A DNA stretch of 8,787 bases, taken from the NCBI GenBank assembly GCA_934249265.1, contig CAKQKQ010000075.1, positions 1 to 8,787 of the forward strand. Reading direction: 5' to 3'. Positions 1 through 6,553 of the stretch are shown in pieces. The notes under the pieces are model-generated. The model did no database searches and had not been told where the DNA came from. It saw only the letters and a program-made list of their open reading frames with translations. How positions within the stretch are numbered: position 1 is the stretch's first letter; each line of letters starts with the position of its first letter. A program made the position numbers and the translations under genes. This stretch comes from an uncultured Clostridia bacterium. Its GTDB lineage: Bacteria > Bacillota > Clostridia > Christensenellales > Borkfalkiaceae.

Positions 1-335
1 GAATAATACACGCTCGTGTCGTCCGTTTGGGTGTAAAGATATAAGCCGTTTACGCCTATTTTCACCCAAGTCGTGACGGTAATGCCCGATTTCGTCTCGG
101 TGAAAGACAAACTCTTGTTGCCGTACATATCTTCTTTTATTCCGTCTATCGCCATGCCGTCGTCCAAAGTAATATCCTTGTCGTCGCTACCCGAGTCGCT
201 GTCTTGCGAAGTGTCGGTGCTCGTGTCGGTGTCGGTATTGCTTTCGCTGTTGCCGCCCGAACCTCCGCACGCCGTCGCAAAAGACAAAGTCAATATGCAA
301 ATAAGCGTCATTAGTAATAGTAAAAATTTTTTCAT
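1..335 (-). CDS. Lipoprotein, possible CBM9-like carbohydrate-binding domain (partial, 3' end outside window)
   Basis: This is the first 111 codons of an exported lipoprotein; the rest lies beyond the left edge. The start at 335 is set by a strong AGGAGG ribosome site 5-6 bases upstream. Residues 1-22 form a signal peptide (MKK, a leucine-rich core, then FATAC), with Cys23 as the probable lipidated residue. A low-complexity linker rich in Ser, Asp, Thr and Asn follows (about 24-53), typical of a spacer holding a domain off the membrane. From about residue 58 the sequence (DGMAIDGIKEDMYGNKSL, then VTTWVKIGVNGLYLYTQTDD) resembles the start of the CBM9-like beta-sandwich, with its 'IDG...' opening and 'GLYL...TDD' strand pair. 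The fold is an inference from this pattern only. It could be a glycan-binding protein or the N-terminus of a larger enzyme. It reads in the same direction as the locus but sits 495 bp behind the GH43 gene, so it may have its own promoter. Confidence 0.8.
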   Translation of the reverse strand, partial: MKKFLLLLMTLICILTLSFATACGGSGGNSESNTDTDTSTDTSQDSDSGSDDKDITLDDGMAIDGIKEDMYGNKSLSFTETKSGITVTTWVKIGVNGLYLYTQTDDTSVYY

Positions 336-576
336 TTCTTCCCTCCTATATTTTATACGCAAATTTTACACGGCATCGAGTAACGACAAATATAAAACAT
401 TGACTTTTTTAATGCTTAATTCGTTTTATACTTGTTTCGTCAAACTTATAAATTTTATAGTCGTTTTGCCCGAAAATATGTAAAAGTTGCGTCAATTATT
501 TCTTTTTTAAACGGTCTTGTTTTATATAGCGCGCTTCATTATGTGCTTTTTTGCGTGTAATGTTATGCGTATTTTG

Positions 577-612
577 CGTAAATTTTTACGTGCGGTTCAT
601 TTTGCGCCGCAC
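577..612. repeat. Two abutting inverted repeats (possible structured leader)
   Basis: CGTAAA-TT-TTTACG (577-590) directly abuts GTGCGG-N11-CCGCAC (590-612), sharing base 590. Both arms are perfect. In RNA read on the minus strand they would form two successive hairpins within the long leader predicted for the left lipoprotein gene. Neither is followed by a T-run, so they do not look like terminators. They could be protein-binding sites or leader structure. Confidence 0.4.
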
Positions 613-635
613 CAAGCCGTTGCGATTATAAAAAT

Positions 636-644
636 ATTATATCA
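636..644 (-). promoter_or_regulatory. Candidate extended -10 promoter for the left lipoprotein gene
   Basis: On the minus strand this reads TGATATAAT, a consensus -10 (TATAAT) with the upstream TGN extension. The -35 position at 17-bp spacing reads TCCCAA, which is poor, so recognition would depend on the extended -10. A perfect inverted repeat ACGCA-N5-TGCGT (644-658) lies in the spacer, where a repressor could block access. It would give a leader of roughly 290 nt before the lipoprotein start at 335. Confidence 0.35.
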
Positions 645-732
645 CGCAAAAAATGCGTTTGGGAATAGCAATACTCACTTAAATGATTGCAAAAATCACA
701 ATTTTTCTCGCCGTAATAAATTGTCAACAAGC

Positions 733-829
733 GCAATTTTATTTGCTTCGTCAAGCCGCCGATAATTACCTTTTTATGCCGACAATTACCTTTTTAAATT
801 ATAATAAACTGCCGATAAACGCAATTTTA
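733..829. repeat. Short direct repeats downstream of the GH43 gene
   Basis: GCCGAYAATTACCTTTTTA occurs at 758-776 and 778-796, 20 bp apart with one mismatch. A diverged third copy, GCCGATAAACGCAATTTTA, lies at 811-829. Separately, bases 733-754 match 821-842 at 18 of 22 positions, an 88-bp spacing, and the second copy runs into the last codons of the GH43 gene. The pattern suggests old slippage or duplication in the 3' flank. Confidence 0.6.
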
Positions 830-830
830 C

Positions 831-2366
831 TTACTGCGCCAAATTACCTATAATCACCACTTCGCTGAGCGCAACACCGCCGCCGATTATAAGCGAAACT
901 TGCTTTGCGGTCGTTTCGTCTTTAAACAGCACCGCCGCGCAACTTCCTACGATTTTTATTTCGTAATCGTACTCGTCGATATAGCGATTTTTGCCGCTGA
1001 ATTTTATATTATAAGTTTTATTTCCGACCTTTACGGTAATCGTTTTTGCGCTTGTAAAATAGTCCGTGCTGTCGTAAATCATGACGCCTTTACACGATAC
1101 GTCTTGCGTAAAGTTGAAATTTACAGTGCTTTTCGAGTTGAATAGACGTTCTTTTTCATCGACTTTTAAATAGTCGTAATTGATTATTCCGTCTATAAGT
1201 TTTTCTTCTTCCGAAGTAACCGTAGAATAAGGCGTAAGGTTGATATATTTACCGCTTCCGGACGGCAAAAGTTGAGGAGTAATCGACGGTCCGTTTACTA
1301 CGGGATTTCCGTTTTCGTCAAAGACCAACCTATCGAAAGCGATTTTCCTTTGCGAGCCGCCGTTTTCGGTATCGACGTGACAGTGATAAGCCATAAACAG
1401 TTCTTTTTTGTCGGGAGACGGAAACACGCTGCAGTGCCCCGTACCAGAAACCCACGTCCAATCGGCATTGACCGACAAAATGGGATTAGTTTCGAGTTTT
1501 TCAAAATTTGCAAGCGGACTGTCGCTTATCGCAACGCCAACCGAATAATTGTTTTTTTGATAGTAGTTTGCAGAATAGAAAAGCATATATTTGCCGTTTC
1601 GCTTTATCATAAACGGCGCTTCGTTCCACTTGTTGACGGAATTGAGCCCTTCCCATTTTTGCGAAGGATAAACAAGCGGCTCGGCAGTTACGCTGTCTTC
1701 TACCACGCTGACCATATCGTTTTCAAGTTTGCAACCGTAAATCGAGGAAACTTTGTCTTTTTGGTCTTGAGAAAAATATAAATACACGTCGCCGTTGTCG
1801 TCGATAAACGGACTCGGGTCTATCACCGCATAACCGAAATCGAACGGACATTCTTCTTTCGTGTAAGTTTTGCCGCCAAACTCGCCCTCTATTTCGCTAA
1901 AAGGTCCTTCGGGACTATTTGACACGGCGAGACCAATGCCCAAACGGTTTTTCAAAATGTCGAAACCCGTGTAATACATATAATATTTTCCGCTTTTTTC
2001 GATAACTTCGGGTGCCCAAAGGGTGTTGACCGCCCAAGCCGTGCGTGCGGGAGTAAACACGTTGCCGATTAAAGTCCAATCGGTGAGATTTTTCGATTTC
2101 CAACCTCTTATATAAGAACAATCCATGTCCGCTTCGGCGTTGGTCGCGTACATATAAAAGGTATCGCCCACCGTAATAACGCTGGGGTCGGCGGCTTTCA
2201 CCGCGCCCTCGTTGCGGTAAAACACCGTTTTGTCTATTTGACAATCGCTTGTGGAATAATCGGTATAACTATCGCTTTTATCCCCTTTGTCGGCGCAAGC
2301 AAACATAGCCAATGCCGACGCGCAAGATAAAACCAAGCACAAAAGTTTTTTAAATATATTTTTCAT
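831..2366 (-). CDS. Extracellular lipoprotein glycoside hydrolase, family GH43, with C-terminal beta-sandwich domain
   Basis: GH43 enzymes are inverting five-bladed beta-propeller hydrolases acting on alpha-L-arabinofuranosides or beta-xylosides. Residues 1-23 are a signal peptide ending MFAC, with Cys24 as the lipid anchor, so the enzyme should face outwards. The catalytic triad is visible: base Asp60 in ADPSVI, pKa-tuning Asp183 in IDPSPF, and acid Glu249 in NEAPFM. WAPEV (117-121) and the His of GTGHCSVF (311) are also typical of the fold. The propeller ends near residue 375. The last ~130 residues begin with a 'KLIDG' segment and look like a discoidin (F5/8 type C)-like accessory domain. 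The start is supported by a GGAGAG ribosome site 4-5 bases upstream. It follows the permease gene after 419 bp, so it may be transcribed separately. Exact substrate and subfamily cannot be read from the sequence. Confidence 0.92.
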   Translation of the reverse strand: MKNIFKKLLCLVLSCASALAMFACADKGDKSDSYTDYSTSDCQIDKTVFYRNEGAVKAADPSVITVGDTFYMYATNAEADMDCSYIRGWKSKNLTDWTLIGNVFTPARTAWAVNTLWAPEVIEKSGKYYMYYTGFDILKNRLGIGLAVSNSPEGPFSEIEGEFGGKTYTKEECPFDFGYAVIDPSPFIDDNGDVYLYFSQDQKDKVSSIYGCKLENDMVSVVEDSVTAEPLVYPSQKWEGLNSVNKWNEAPFMIKRNGKYMLFYSANYYQKNNYSVGVAISDSPLANFEKLETNPILSVNADWTWVSGTGHCSVFPSPDKKELFMAYHCHVDTENGGSQRKIAFDRLVFDENGNPVVNGPSITPQLLPSGSGKYINLTPYSTVTSEEEKLIDGIINYDYLKVDEKERLFNSKSTVNFNFTQDVSCKGVMIYDSTDYFTSAKTITVKVGNKTYNIKFSGKNRYIDEYDYEIKIVGSCAAVLFKDETTAKQVSLIIGGGVALSEVVIIGNLAQ

Positions 2367-2403
2367 AAACTCTCCGAATTTTTATTTTGATTTTTGTTTG
2401 GCT

Positions 2404-2634
2404 ACTGCCGTAAAAATTTAAACAACCTTTTCACAACTGCCGTAATACTTTAAATAGCCATTACTTACAGCCGCCTAACTTTTGGTAACTTCTTTTGTAG
2501 TCACCGTAAAATTTTAAACAACTTTTTCACAACTGCCGTAAGACTTTAAATAGCCGCCATTTAACAGCCTTATAAAACACTTTAAATAATCATCGTTTCA
2601 CAACTACTGAAACACCTTAAGTATCCGCCGCTCA
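2404..2634. repeat. Degenerate tandem array, about seven units of ~32 bp
   Basis: Units begin at about 2404, 2436, 2468, 2500, 2532, 2564 and 2603, and open with variants of ACTGCCGTAA followed by an A/T-rich part (ACTTTAAATA) and an end like TTTCACA. Unit 1 matches unit 4 at 26 of 32 bases, and unit 2 matches unit 5 at 27 of 32, giving a 96-bp higher-order period. Units 3, 6 and 7 are more diverged and unit 6 is about 7 bp longer. There are no unique spacers, so it is not a CRISPR array. Confidence 0.75.
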
Positions 2635-2708
2635 CACAATGCAAAACACGGCTAAATTTAATTTTAATTAAACGCCAAATTGCCTTGATTTCGCCGTTTT
2701 CTGTTATT

Positions 2709-2732
2709 TTTACGCAATACGTATTATGTAAA
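2709..2732. promoter_or_regulatory. 24-bp imperfect palindrome, candidate operator
   Basis: The left half-site TTTACGCAATAC is mirrored by GTATTATGTAAA, with 10 of 12 positions complementary and a perfect 10-bp core AATACGTATT. Size and symmetry suit a dimeric DNA-binding regulator. It lies between the permease and GH43 genes, about 340 bp from the GH43 start. Function is inferred from symmetry only. Confidence 0.35.
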
Positions 2733-2785
2733 CGCGTATTTTAAAGACTAAAACACGGCTGCTCGCTCAATTAAATTTTTCGTTT

Positions 2786-3631
2786 TTAATCTTTTAGTCC
2801 CGTAGAGGCAATACCTTGAATAAGTTGCTTTTGCGCGACGAAATAAAGTATTAACATAGGTATCATTATAATGATACAACAAGCCATAATTTTGGGGAAA
2901 TTACTCTCTGCACTGCCCGTCATTAGCCTTAAAACAAGTTGCAAAGTATATTTACTTCTCGTGTCGATATAAAGCATAGGACCGAAATAATCGTTGTATC
3001 CCGCGATAAACCAAAGCACCATTTGCGCGACGAGCGCGGGCGCGGAAAGGGGAATAATTATCCTTATAAACGTGCCGAATTTTCCGAGTCCGTCTATTTC
3101 GGCAGCCTCGGTCATTTCTTTGGGTATGCCGTAGAAATATTGTTTTAAAAAGAACATACAACTTACCGTGCCAAAGGCGTTGGGTATCATCAAAGGCTTG
3201 TACGAATCCGTCCAACCTATCATGTCGTAAATTACGTATGCGGGAGTCATCGTGATTACCCCAGGCAACATAATCGAAAACATCAACACGGCAAACATCA
3301 CGCCTTTACCTTTAAAGTTGAGTTTTGCAAAAGCATACGCCGACAACGCCGAGGTGAACACGCCTATTATCATTATCGGCACAACCACTATAAGCGTGTT
3401 TGTAAGTCCCGTCCAGATAGACGGCGAATTTATCACTTGCTTATACGATTTTAAATCGATATACCCTCTGAAAAATTTGAAAGGAACTTTGGTAGAATCG
3501 GCGTAAGTTTGAAACGAAGTCGCCAAAATTACCAAAAACGGAAGAATAACAAGCAAGCACGCGACCGCAAGCACGATATAAGCGACCACGTTTGCGGGCT
3601 GAAATTTTTTGGTTTGTTTAGTCTTAATCAT
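2786..3631 (-). CDS. Carbohydrate ABC transporter permease, MalG-type (CUT1 family)
   Basis: This is the second membrane subunit of a sugar-oligosaccharide importer. At 281 residues it has the normal length for a MalG/YcjP/AraQ-type permease. Hydrophobic spans are visible around 14-38, 76-102, 110-136, 143-163, 196-216 and 248-266. The EAA loop that docks onto the ATPase is clear at 175-198 (EAAEIDGLGKFGTF, then the PLSAP turn), and the C-terminus GIASTGLKD is typical of this subunit. The start overlaps the end of the preceding permease gene by 8 bp (ATGATTAA), with an AGGTGG-like ribosome site upstream, so the two are translationally coupled. No ATP-binding gene is adjacent. The partner ATPase must be encoded elsewhere, as is common for CUT1 systems with a shared MsiK/UgpC-type subunit. 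The substrate is inferred from neighbours, not from this protein. Confidence 0.95.
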   Translation of the reverse strand: MIKTKQTKKFQPANVVAYIVLAVACLLVILPFLVILATSFQTYADSTKVPFKFFRGYIDLKSYKQVINSPSIWTGLTNTLIVVVPIMIIGVFTSALSAYAFAKLNFKGKGVMFAVLMFSIMLPGVITMTPAYVIYDMIGWTDSYKPLMIPNAFGTVSCMFFLKQYFYGIPKEMTEAAEIDGLGKFGTFIRIIIPLSAPALVAQMVLWFIAGYNDYFGPMLYIDTRSKYTLQLVLRLMTGSAESNFPKIMACCIIIMIPMLILYFVAQKQLIQGIASTGLKD

Positions 3632-4712
3632 AATGCACCCACCTTTTACTCAACCCGAAATTGATTGCGGTAAATACCATTATTATAAGTCCCACAAGCC
3701 AACTCATCGCGGCGGCATAACCCATGCCGTAAGTGCGCTTGTCGAGGTTGAACGCAATGTCCCACACTCTGAAAACCATAGTCAACGTGCTGTTTTCGGG
3801 TCCGCCGTTGGGGGTCATTATTTGGAAGTTCGCGAAACTTTGAAGCGCGCCTATAAATCCCATTACCGTAAGGTAAAACGTCGTCGGGGAAATAAGCGGG
3901 AAAGTTATAGTGAAAAATACCCTTAAATTGCTCGCTCCGTCGAGCATTGCCGCCTCGTAATAAGATTTGTTTATGGCAGACAATGCCGCCGAATACAATA
4001 TCATATTAAACCCGAGACCGCCCCACACGCTCGTCAAAATCATCACGGGCATTGCCGTGCGCACGTCGCCGAGCCAATTTATCCTCTGCGCGTGGAAAAA
4101 GTCCATTATAGTGTTGAGTATGCCGTAATTATACTCGAATACCCATTTCCACATCGTCGATATTGCCACCGCCGAGCAAATGTACGGCAAAAACAATATC
4201 ATTCTGAAACCTTTTTTAAAGGCTATTTTTCTGTTTAAAAAAGACGCGAGAACAAGCGACAACGCAATGGATAAAAACACCGTGAAAAACGCGTAAACGA
4301 AAGTGTTGCCCACAGATTTGAAAAATTTGTCGTCTTCGGTGAATATCCTTATGTAGTTTTCAAACTTCACGGGCTTTATATCCCTTAAATCGAACGTCCG
4401 CAGTTTTCCGAACGAAAGGACCAAGGAAATGACGAGCGGAATAAACCCAAACAACAAAAACCCTATTAAAGGAGACGATGCGAAGAGTATCCCTTGCAAA
4501 TTGTCTAAAATTTTTCTCTTGTTTTTTTGTTTTTTTATAAGTAATTCGCTGTTAAAAGGTTCGCTAACTAAACTCCCCTTTTCCGCGGGCGTTTTATCGG
4601 ATTTATCGCTTACTTCGACGGCTAAAATGCTTATGCCGTCGTTTTCGTCGACGGTTAAAAGATTTATACCGTCGTTTTCGTCGACGGTTTCCGATTTATC
4701 GCAAAGTTTCAT
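3624..4712 (-). CDS. Carbohydrate ABC transporter permease, MalF/UgpA-type, with repeat-bearing N-terminal extension
   Basis: This is the first membrane subunit of the importer. Residues from about 70 onward are a standard CUT1 permease: spans near 75-101, 134-159, 170-190, 219-245, 273-292 and 330-354, and the EAA loop at 252-276 (YEAAMLDGASNLRVFF, then FPLISP). Ahead of it is an unusual acidic N-terminal extension of about 60-65 residues, probably cytoplasmic, making the protein 362 residues where 290-320 is usual. The extension contains an 11-residue repeat: TVDENDGINLL (9-19), TVDENDGISIL (20-30) and a decayed third copy AVEVSDKSDKT (31-41). The start at 4712 is supported by a GGAGGG ribosome site five bases upstream, so the extension is probably translated. 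There is no comparable ribosome site or start just before residue 70. It lies 68 bp behind the binding-protein gene and overlaps the next permease. Confidence 0.93.
   Translation of the reverse strand: MKLCDKSETVDENDGINLLTVDENDGISILAVEVSDKSDKTPAEKGSLVSEPFNSELLIKKQKNKRKILDNLQGILFASSPLIGFLLFGFIPLVISLVLSFGKLRTFDLRDIKPVKFENYIRIFTEDDKFFKSVGNTFVYAFFTVFLSIALSLVLASFLNRKIAFKKGFRMILFLPYICSAVAISTMWKWVFEYNYGILNTIMDFFHAQRINWLGDVRTAMPVMILTSVWGGLGFNMILYSAALSAINKSYYEAAMLDGASNLRVFFTITFPLISPTTFYLTVMGFIGALQSFANFQIMTPNGGPENSTLTMVFRVWDIAFNLDKRTYGMGYAAAMSWLVGLIIMVFTAINFGLSKRWVHYD
4603..4701. repeat. 33-bp in-frame tandem repeat inside the permease gene
   Basis: Three copies lie head to tail: 4603-4635, 4636-4668 and 4669-4701. 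The last two share an identical 21-base block starting CCGTCGTTTTCGTCGACGG, while the first is clearly diverged but keeps TCGACGG and TAAAA in register. Because the unit is 33 bp, gain or loss of copies keeps the reading frame and changes the permease N-terminus by 11 residues. The block also contains short inverted repeats (CCGTCG...CGACGG) that could favour slippage. Confidence 0.85.
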
Positions 4713-4754
4713 TTTTCCCTCCGATAGTTGCGCAAAATCGCTATTTTTTGTGTT

Positions 4755-4778
4755 AAAAAAGCGGGTTTTACGCTTTTT
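4755..4778 (-). terminator. Terminator-like stem-loop just after the binding-protein gene
   Basis: On the minus strand AAAAAGCG, a 7-base loop (TAAAACC), then CGCTTTTT form a perfect 8-bp stem that continues into a run of six T. It begins 2 bases after the TGA stop of the binding-protein gene and ends about 43 bases before the permease start. Such a hairpin inside a transporter operon usually acts as a leaky terminator or as a block to 3' exonucleases, leaving more binding-protein mRNA than permease mRNA. The sequence is direct observation; the role is inferred. Confidence 0.6.
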
Positions 4779-4780
4779 AA

Positions 4781-6373
4781 TCAGTTTTTGTAATAATTGT
4801 CTATTATCGTTTGAGTTTTCGAGCCGTGCAACTGCTCTAATCTTTCCAAAGTCATACTGCCCATAAGCACTTTGTTGTTTAAATCGTCAGCCCACTCGTT
4901 TATCCACGCCTTGCTGGGAAGATATCCCCAGTCGCCCGTCTTTTGGTAATAAGCGGCGTCAACGAAAATTTGTGAATTTGCGGGTTTTTTATTCGGTTGC
5001 AAGAAAGTGTCGCTTTGAGAAAGTGCCATTGTGTTGGGAATAGTAAAGCCTTCTTCGGCAAAAACCTCTTCTCCTCTTCTGCCCGCCATAAACTCGATAA
5101 ATTTCCAAGCGGCGTCCTTTTTCTTGCTTTTTGAAGGAATAGCGTACGCGAGCGAACCGCTGTGACCCGCCACCACGCCGTCTTTGTATTTAGGAAGAGG
5201 AGCAACGTCCCAATCGAACTCCGACTTGCCCGATATCGTCTTGCGGAAAATGCCCACGGCGTATCTCGTGTCGATGAGCATTGCGCATTGAGCGGAAGAG
5301 AAAAGTCCGTAGTTTGAGTTAGATGCGGAAACGTCTGGCTTGGGCGAAACTTGATATTTCACGGATAAATCCACGAAATATTGCATTGCTTCACGCTCGG
5401 ACGGAAGTTGATTACATTTTGCCTTTTGTTCGTCCGTAAGGTAAGATTTGTCGGTATAAGAAATTATTTCGCCGCCCGTGTATTCAGTCGAATTTACAGT
5501 AAACGACTCGCCCTCTTTTACTATATAATTCTTTTCGTTGTCGAAAAGCGTAAACTCGTATTTACCGCCCGTTGCAAGGCTGTCGTCTTTTACCCATTCG
5601 AGACAGTTGCCGCCGACCGACCAACCGAAACAGAACCAATTTATTACGTACAAGCCGTACTTTGTGATACTGTGGTCGTTTCTCACGGGCGCGGAAGTGT
5701 TGGAAGTGAGTTTTTGAGAAAGAGATAAAAATTCTTCCCAAGTGGTAGCGATTTTATTGTTGAAATACCACTTGTCGTCTTTTAAAAAGTACGCGCTGTC
5801 AGTGCCGTAAGTAGAAAGCGACTGCTCTTTATCCATAGAAATGCACTCGATGCCAACCGCTTTCATTGCGTCGATATTATAAAACACGACCGACGGGCTG
5901 TAGTCTCTCATTATTCCGTAAAGTTTACCCGTACCGCCCCTTCTCGATTTTCTGTCGTAACGGTAACGATTTACGCCGTCTTCCCACATCTCGTTTAAGT
6001 TGATTTCTGTGCTGTTTGCAGCATACGTATCGAGTTCAGCGATATATCCGTCGTCAATCCACGACTTAATTTCGCCGTCGCCGGCAATGATTACGTCGGG
6101 CACGTTTCTGCCCGCCAAAGCGTTGTTGATTTTCACTTCGTAATCTCCCGACGGAATAGGCGTATATTCAACGTAAATTTTGCCTTTGTTTAAATTGTTG
6201 AACTCTTTTCTTAATTGCTCGGTAAGTTCTTGCTCGGTTTCGTTTCCCCAACCGAAAAACTTTATCGTGACCGCGCCGCCGTTGTCGCTGCTGCCGCCAC
6301 CGCAAGCAACCACGTTAAACACCGTAAACACAGTCAATAAAACTGCCAACGTCTTTTTTAATAACGATTTCAT
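4781..6373 (-). CDS. Lipoprotein extracellular sugar-binding protein of an ABC importer (family 1 solute-binding protein)
   Basis: This captures an oligosaccharide outside the cell and delivers it to the two permeases encoded next. Residues 1-23 are a signal peptide ending FNVVAC, with Cys24 as lipid anchor, followed by a Gly/Ser linker. The mature part opens with VTIKFFGWGNETEQE (35-49), the first strand typical of MalE-like proteins, followed by VPDVIIAGDGEIKSWIDDGY (91-110). The C-terminal lobe shows FDWDVAPLP (386-394) and the AGHSGSLAYAIP...KKKDAAWKFIEFM block (402-429), hallmarks of the family. At 530 residues it is longer than the usual ~420-450. Extra sequence seems to lie around 176-205 and 260-330. 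The start has an AAGGAG ribosome site 6-7 bases upstream. The stop is TGA. Tryptophans and tyrosines are frequent (for example 246-260), as expected for stacking on sugar rings. Ligand identity is unknown; arabinose-containing oligosaccharides are the contextual guess. Confidence 0.94.
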   Translation of the reverse strand: MKSLLKKTLAVLLTVFTVFNVVACGGGSSDNGGAVTIKFFGWGNETEQELTEQLRKEFNNLNKGKIYVEYTPIPSGDYEVKINNALAGRNVPDVIIAGDGEIKSWIDDGYIAELDTYAANSTEINLNEMWEDGVNRYRYDRKSRRGGTGKLYGIMRDYSPSVVFYNIDAMKAVGIECISMDKEQSLSTYGTDSAYFLKDDKWYFNNKIATTWEEFLSLSQKLTSNTSAPVRNDHSITKYGLYVINWFCFGWSVGGNCLEWVKDDSLATGGKYEFTLFDNEKNYIVKEGESFTVNSTEYTGGEIISYTDKSYLTDEQKAKCNQLPSEREAMQYFVDLSVKYQVSPKPDVSASNSNYGLFSSAQCAMLIDTRYAVGIFRKTISGKSEFDWDVAPLPKYKDGVVAGHSGSLAYAIPSKSKKKDAAWKFIEFMAGRRGEEVFAEEGFTIPNTMALSQSDTFLQPNKKPANSQIFVDAAYYQKTGDWGYLPSKAWINEWADDLNNKVLMGSMTLERLEQLHGSKTQTIIDNYYKN

Positions 6374-6439
6374 ATTTTTCTCCTTTTCATATTTTAATTT
6401 TGTTTTTTATTTTTTTATTTTGTATTTTGTCCAAACGCA

Positions 6440-6504
6440 CTTGATTTTTAATGCGCTTAAATTTCAAACTTCGCTTGATTTTTAAGTCGTGCTTAAATTT
6501 CAAG
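6440..6504. repeat. Two-copy direct repeat (34-36 bp period) with internal dyad
   Basis: CTTGATTTTTAA starts at 6440 and 6474, and GCTTAAATTTCAA starts at 6455 and 6491, so two copies of one unit lie in tandem. Within the second copy the arms CTTGATTTTTAAG (6474-6486) and CTTAAATTTCAAG (6492-6504) pair at 11 of 13 positions around a 5-base loop. No T-run follows on the minus strand, so it is not a standard terminator. A regulator site or leader structure is possible. Confidence 0.55.
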
Positions 6505-6553
6505 TCACGCCCGATTTTATTTTTTTACTAAATTTTATCGCTCACGCCCGAAT

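Larger units (their letters stand above)
336..830. other. Gene-free stretch between GH43 gene and the left lipoprotein gene
   Basis: No convincing gene lies here: open frames exist but have no ribosome site and no recognisable protein. The stretch holds the ribosome site and probable leader of the left lipoprotein gene, a candidate extended -10 promoter (636-644, minus), two adjacent inverted repeats (577-590 and 590-612), and short direct repeats near the end of the GH43 gene (733-829). I found no stem followed by a T-run that would serve as a terminator for the GH43 gene. Confidence 0.6.
2367..2785. other. Gene-free stretch between permease and GH43 genes, rich in repeats
   Basis: No gene is visible. 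More than half is taken up by a degenerate ~32-bp tandem array (2404-2634). The remainder holds an AT-only inverted repeat near 2657-2672, a 24-bp imperfect palindrome (2709-2732) and an 11-bp direct repeat AAAACACGGCT (2643-2653 and 2750-2760). The GH43 promoter must lie here if the gene has its own, but I find no clear -35/-10 pair. I also find no good terminator behind the permease gene. Confidence 0.6.

Noticed and set aside
517..765. Possible small plus-strand gene
   Set aside because: No ribosome site, no recognisable protein pattern, and it runs through repeats and inverted repeats of an intergenic region.
1272..1781. Long plus-strand open frame opposite the GH43 gene
   Set aside because: It lies wholly inside the GH43 coding region, whose catalytic motifs are clear, and has no ribosome site or family pattern; it is an antisense shadow.
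2404..2634. Possible CRISPR array
   Set aside because: The units lie head to tail with no unique spacers, they are strongly diverged, and no cas gene is near.
2736..2756. Possible terminator behind the second permease gene
   Set aside because: An 8-bp stem with one wobble (GTGTTTTA/TAAAATAC on the minus strand) exists, but it is followed by GCGTTTAC, not a T-run.
2643..2760. Direct repeats AAAACACGGCT as insertion-element or attachment-site ends
   Set aside because: The 96 bases between the copies hold no gene or inverted termini, and the region contains many chance-like short repeats.
4429..4866. Plus-strand open frame across the permease and binding-protein junction
   Set aside because: It is antisense to two well-supported genes and Ser/Phe-rich in the way reverse complements of such genes are; no ribosome site.
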